Assembly: GCF_009455685.1 (NCBI RefSeq)
Contig: NZ_QPES01000001.1
Coordinates: 930,001-994,000, forward strand
Origin: Paraburkholderia hayleyella
GTDB lineage: Bacteria > Pseudomonadota > Gammaproteobacteria > Burkholderiales > Burkholderiaceae
Direction: 5' to 3'
Length of the DNA: 64,000 bases
Of the stretch, positions 61,579 through 64,000 are shown piece by piece (position 1 is the stretch's first letter; each line of letters opens with the position of its first letter). The position numbers and the translations under genes were made by a program. The notes beneath the pieces were generated by a model. That model did not search any database, was not told the DNA's origin, and saw only the letters and a program-made list of their open reading frames with translations.

Positions 61579-61866
61579 TCAGTGGTAGTCCTGGTAGTCC
61601 TGGTAGTCAACCAGTTCAGCGTCTTCGCCTTCAAAACGGAATGTGAGTCGCCAGTTGCCGTTGACCCACACCGACCAATGTCCGGCCAGGTTGTCGCGCA
61701 GAGGATGCAAGCGCCAGTTCGGCGCGTTCATGTCTTCAGGTTGCCTAGCCTGATTCAGCGCGGTCAGCAGGAGTTTGAGCCTCACTGCGTGATGCGGCTG
61801 GATACCCGCCTTGCTGCCAGTGACGAAAAACGCCTCAAGTCCCTTGTGTCGGAAGGATTTAATCAT
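61579..61866 (-). CDS. higB: HigB-type toxin (RelE superfamily)
   Basis: 95 aa. SFRHKGLEAFFVTGSKAGI, HAVRLKLLLTALNQAR and GHWSVWVNGNWRLTFRFEGEDAELVDY are diagnostic of HigB, a ribosome-dependent endoribonuclease. The end of the protein, normally DYEDYH-like, is lengthened to DYQDYQDYH by a tandem 9-bp repeat. A perfect palindrome lies 8 bp upstream. Confidence 0.95.
   Translation of the reverse strand: MIKSFRHKGLEAFFVTGSKAGIQPHHAVRLKLLLTALNQARQPEDMNAPNWRLHPLRDNLAGHWSVWVNGNWRLTFRFEGEDAELVDYQDYQDYH
61583..61608. repeat. Tandem 9-bp repeat TGGTAGTCC in the higB 3' end
   Basis: Two full copies and one lacking its last base. In-frame; each unit adds Asp-Tyr-Gln to the toxin C-terminus. Confidence 0.85.
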
Positions 61867-61873
61867 TTCAGTA

Positions 61874-61894
61874 TTGTAGTCAATGTGACTACAA
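61874..61894. promoter_or_regulatory. Operator palindrome of higBA
   Basis: TTGTAGTC-AATGT-GACTACAA, a perfect 8-bp inverted repeat just upstream of higB. Very likely the HigA autorepression site. Confidence 0.8.
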
Positions 61895-62035
61895 AAATCA
61901 ATTGCAAGGAATGCCTTTCAATCGTAATGATCAACAAAAACCGGTTGACGGTAAATGATGCGTGGCGCTATTCGGGCTGCGTCGCTGAAACAACAGTGAC
62001 CCGGGGTGACAGCCGGAATGTTTCGTGGCGGACAG

Positions 62036-62056
62036 CCGCTCCAAAGCGGTTTTTTT
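62036..62056 (+). terminator. Short terminator hairpin upstream of the replication operon
   Basis: CCGCT-CCAA-AGCGG followed by seven T (62050-62056). It could end a short leader transcript or attenuate the genes downstream, as in P4-type satellites. Confidence 0.6.
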
Positions 62057-62084
62057 ACGTCCGGTCCGTATACCTTGTGCCTTT

Positions 62085-62215
62085 TATGGTCGGGCCTTGG
62101 TGGGGGTGCGTTCGCGCACGCCGGTTCCCACGGACGCCGGTCTGTCAACCCTGCCTTGTGCCCGGCCACCCTATTTGACAGTAGGGCGTCGGGTTATCCA
62201 ACCCGTCTGTGGAGG
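62085..62215 (+). ncRNA. Candidate structured leader RNA
   Basis: About 130 nt with several pairings: GTGCG-TTCG-CGCAC (62106-62119, a UUCG tetraloop), CGGGTT-ATCC-AACCCG (62190-62205) enclosed by ACAG/CTGT (62178-62181 with 62207-62210), ending at the SD GGAGG (62211-62215) of the next gene. The open frames across it show no protein-like sequence. Family not identified. Confidence 0.5.
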
Positions 62216-62224
62216 CCGCATCCC

Positions 62225-62401
62225 ATGCGCCCTGTTCTCGCTCGTCCCGAGCAAACCCAAACTTCATCCATCCCCGCCATCGTTGCTGACGCGATCCGTC
62301 GTGCCGCGCTTGCACCATCCGAGCGTGCCGCACTCGACATTGCTGGCGGCGCGCTCGTTGCCGTTGCTGAACTTGCCCGTGTGGAGGTTTGCCTTGGCTG
62401 A
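62225..62401 (+). CDS. Small Ala-rich satellite protein
   Basis: 58 aa. AIVADAIRRAALAPSERAAL then GGALVAVAELARVEVCLG: one helical, Ala-rich unit. GGAGG 9 nt upstream of the ATG. A decayed relative lies at 56743-56868. Overlaps the next gene by 8 bp. Function unknown; first gene of the replication operon. Confidence 0.75.
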   Translation: MRPVLARPEQTQTSSIPAIVADAIRRAALAPSERAALDIAGGALVAVAELARVEVCLG

Positions 62402-62729
62402 CTGTTTGCGGCATCCACTCGAAAGCGGCTACGAAATTTTCCCAGCCAACGCGGAAACGCTCCGGCTACCCACTGCGGCTATTGCCCTGTACCTGAACCG
62501 GGCACACCAGTTGGCAGCAGGCGCGCGCGTCGTCTGTTGTTTCCTGCGTAACAACGGTGCGGCTGAAAGTGATGAATCCGGCCTGCCTCTTTCTCCCGTT
62601 ACGACAGAAGGCCTGCTGCAACTCACCGAACTGGCCGCTAGGCAGTTCATCGACTCACTTGAAGAAGCCGCAGTCCGTGAAGTAACAACCTGCGCTGATG
62701 CACACAGCGTGATGGAGAGGCCAGAATGA
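62394..62729 (+). CDS. Conserved satellite protein of unknown function
   Basis: 111 aa from TTG at 62394, chosen because GGAGG lies 6 nt upstream. ESGYEIFPANAETLRLPTAA and AAGARVVCCFLRNN are seen; two helices follow (TTEGLLQLTELAARQFIDSL). No known domain. Overlaps the CHC2 gene start (ATGA). Confidence 0.7.
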   Translation: MADCLRHPLESGYEIFPANAETLRLPTAAIALYLNRAHQLAAGARVVCCFLRNNGAAESDESGLPLSPVTTEGLLQLTELAARQFIDSLEEAAVREVTTCADAHSVMERPE

Positions 62730-63010
62730 GCTCATTCCCATTTCGCCGCGACCGTATCCCGTCCGTCGCTGACGTACTGGCATTGCTCTCCATCGAAGCC
62801 GGAAAGCCAAATGCATCGGGCTATATGCAGGTGCGTTGCCCGATTCACGGCGAGCGCAATCCAAGCCTAAGCGTTCATGCCGAACAGGGTAACTGGCGCT
62901 GTTTCGCGTGTGGAGAAGCTGGCGGCGATGCGCTTGAACTGTATCGACGTGCGAGGGGTATTCCATTCACGCAGGCAGCACGTGAGCTTGGCGCATGGGA
63001 GGAGCAATGA
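62726..63010 (+). CDS. CHC2-type zinc-finger primase protein
   Basis: 94 aa, a free-standing DnaG-type zinc-binding domain. Zinc ligands Cys38-x2-His41 and Cys59-x2-Cys62 lie in RCPIHGERNPSLSV and WRCFACGEAGGDALELY. It would recognise template DNA for priming and work with the TOPRIM protein encoded next, overlapping by ATGA. Confidence 0.93.
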   Translation: MSSFPFRRDRIPSVADVLALLSIEAGKPNASGYMQVRCPIHGERNPSLSVHAEQGNWRCFACGEAGGDALELYRRARGIPFTQAARELGAWEEQ

Positions 63011-64000
63011 GCGCTGTTCCTCTGGACGTGGCCTTGACCGATCCCGACTACATGGAAGCAGCGGGACGGCTCTTCAGGGCAAAGAAGGTGGAGGGCTTCG
63101 AGCCAGTCGCGCTGCATCTGTACCGCGTTCCTGACGGTACGATTCTTTACGCCCGCGTGCGGATGCACAAGCCAGCGGCTAACGGCGGGCACGAGAAGTT
63201 TATTCGTCCCTTCTGGCACAACGGTGCACGCTGGACACATGGCGAGCCGAAACAGGGCGGCGGCAAGCTGCTATATGGCTTGCCCGATCTGGTCGCACAT
63301 GCGGATGCGGTGGTGGTCATCGTCGAGGGCGAGCAGAAGGCGGATGCGCTTACGAAGATTGGCGCGGGCCGGTTGATTGGCATCACCAGCGGCGGCGCGA
63401 CGAGCGTGGGTACGGCAGACTGGTCGCTGCTGGCAGGCCGTCATGTCCTGCTTTGGCCGGACTATGACGCGCCCGGCGCGAAGTATGCCAACGAGGTAAC
63501 CGCAAAACTGGACGAGCAGCGCTGCACAGTAGAACGGCTCGACGTGACCGCGCTCGGCTTGCCTGATGCCGGTGACGTGATGGACTGGCTGGTATCGTTC
63601 GAAGTCGCTCATAAGCGGGTGCCAAACGCTGATGAGGTGCTGGCATTGCCGCGAACTGACGATGCGCCAATTGCCAGTGAAGATCCCGAAACAACGGTAC
63701 CGAAAACGGAAAACGAAACCGACGAACAGGCCATTGAACGGCTAGCCGCGCTCAAGCCGATGCAGTACGACCGGGTGCGCGGTGCCGAAGCCAGACGAAT
63801 GGGCGTAAAGGTATCGACGCTCGACAGGATGATCCTCGCCACGCGCAGCAGCGAAAGCCGGGCGGATGATCCCTTTCCAGAGGTGGAACCATGGCACGAG
63901 CCAGTAGACGGCGCAGCGCTTCTGGATGAGCTTGTGCGCGTAGTACAGCGCTTTATTGTGTGCAACACCGCCACCGCCCACGCAACGGCGCTCTGGATCA
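63007..64000 (+). CDS. TOPRIM primase/helicase, 3' end outside the window
   Basis: 331 codons, open to the right edge. The TOPRIM core is seen as VVVIVEGEQKADAL (Glu107, Glu109) and VLLWPDYDAPGAKYA (Asp152, Asp154). A hydrophilic linker follows, then VEPWHEPVDGAALLDELVRV, the segment that in related satellite proteins precedes a DUF3631-like ATPase domain, which would lie beyond 64000. Initiates element replication together with the CHC2 protein. Confidence 0.88.
   Translation, partial: MSAVPLDVALTDPDYMEAAGRLFRAKKVEGFEPVALHLYRVPDGTILYARVRMHKPAANGGHEKFIRPFWHNGARWTHGEPKQGGGKLLYGLPDLVAHADAVVVIVEGEQKADALTKIGAGRLIGITSGGATSVGTADWSLLAGRHVLLWPDYDAPGAKYANEVTAKLDEQRCTVERLDVTALGLPDAGDVMDWLVSFEVAHKRVPNADEVLALPRTDDAPIASEDPETTVPKTENETDEQAIERLAALKPMQYDRVRGAEARRMGVKVSTLDRMILATRSSESRADDPFPEVEPWHEPVDGAALLDELVRVVQRFIVCNTATAHATALWI

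Noticed and set aside
61177..62178. 333-codon plus-strand frame across higBA and the leader
   Set aside because: It is antisense to higA and higB and changes character along its length; no domain is visible.
1..64000. tRNA genes or an island attachment site near 55 kb
   Set aside because: No cloverleaf-like sequence with a T-arm GTTCGA motif was recognised by eye on either strand; a covariance-model scan would decide.

Overview
The window is a contiguous piece of a high-GC betaproteobacterial chromosome, most likely from the Burkholderiaceae (Burkholderia sensu lato). The evidence is the groES-groEL pair with a GGM-rich GroEL tail, the homogentisate, glutaryl-CoA and xanthine catabolic genes, the AspT/AspD aspartate decarboxylation pair and the DUF3300/DUF2950 pair. 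The genus cannot be fixed from this sequence alone. I see no rRNA, tRNA, CRISPR array or insertion sequence.

Region 1 (1-32 kb) is mainly catabolism and transport. It holds a 1-Cys peroxiredoxin, glutaryl-CoA dehydrogenase with a divergent IclR regulator, a degenerate EAL protein, hmgA-fahA (end of tyrosine/phenylalanine breakdown), an orphan effector-like protein of lower GC, and a LysR-controlled betaine-type ABC transporter (proVWX-like). Next come a five-gene flavin monooxygenase cluster (LLM oxygenase, tautomerase, hydrolase, flavin reductase, aldehyde dehydrogenase), two coupled MFS exporters, a D-2-hydroxyacid dehydrogenase, aspT-aspD, another MFS carrier, and xanthine dehydrogenase xdhAB with an xdhC that lacks its N-terminal domain.

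Region 2 (32-55 kb) is mostly housekeeping and envelope. It holds a DsbA-like isomerase, a membrane-anchored TAXI binding protein, a BON protein, a TSUP permease, RarD, DUF3300-DUF2950, groESL behind a CIRCE operator and a heat-shock-like promoter, a tandem DUF1508 protein, livHMGF without a binding-protein gene, argD, a ferredoxin reductase, an SDR protein, an RsuA-type pseudouridine synthase, an amino-acid permease and a periplasmic AroQ chorismate mutase.

Region 3 (about 55-64 kb) is a mosaic mobile island resembling a P4-type phage satellite and runs off the right edge. It starts near an SSB gene and contains remnants of one satellite copy: a 117-bp piece of a winged-helix gene, a toxin-antitoxin pair and a decayed small gene. 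Two integrase fragments then meet head to head. Next is a tightly coupled three-gene cargo operon: a DUF1016 nuclease with a C-terminal HEPN-like tail, a TIGR02391/HEPN protein and a further protein with a HEPN-type motif. After it come a start-less AlpA-type gene, an intact copy of the winged-helix gene, a different toxin-antitoxin pair, a structured leader, and the replication genes (CHC2 zinc finger, TOPRIM primase).

The cargo operon, lying between integrase and alpA where satellites of this kind carry defence genes, is the best candidate for an undescribed anti-phage system. The exchange of toxin-antitoxin pairs at one fixed position in the two satellite copies is the second most interesting feature.
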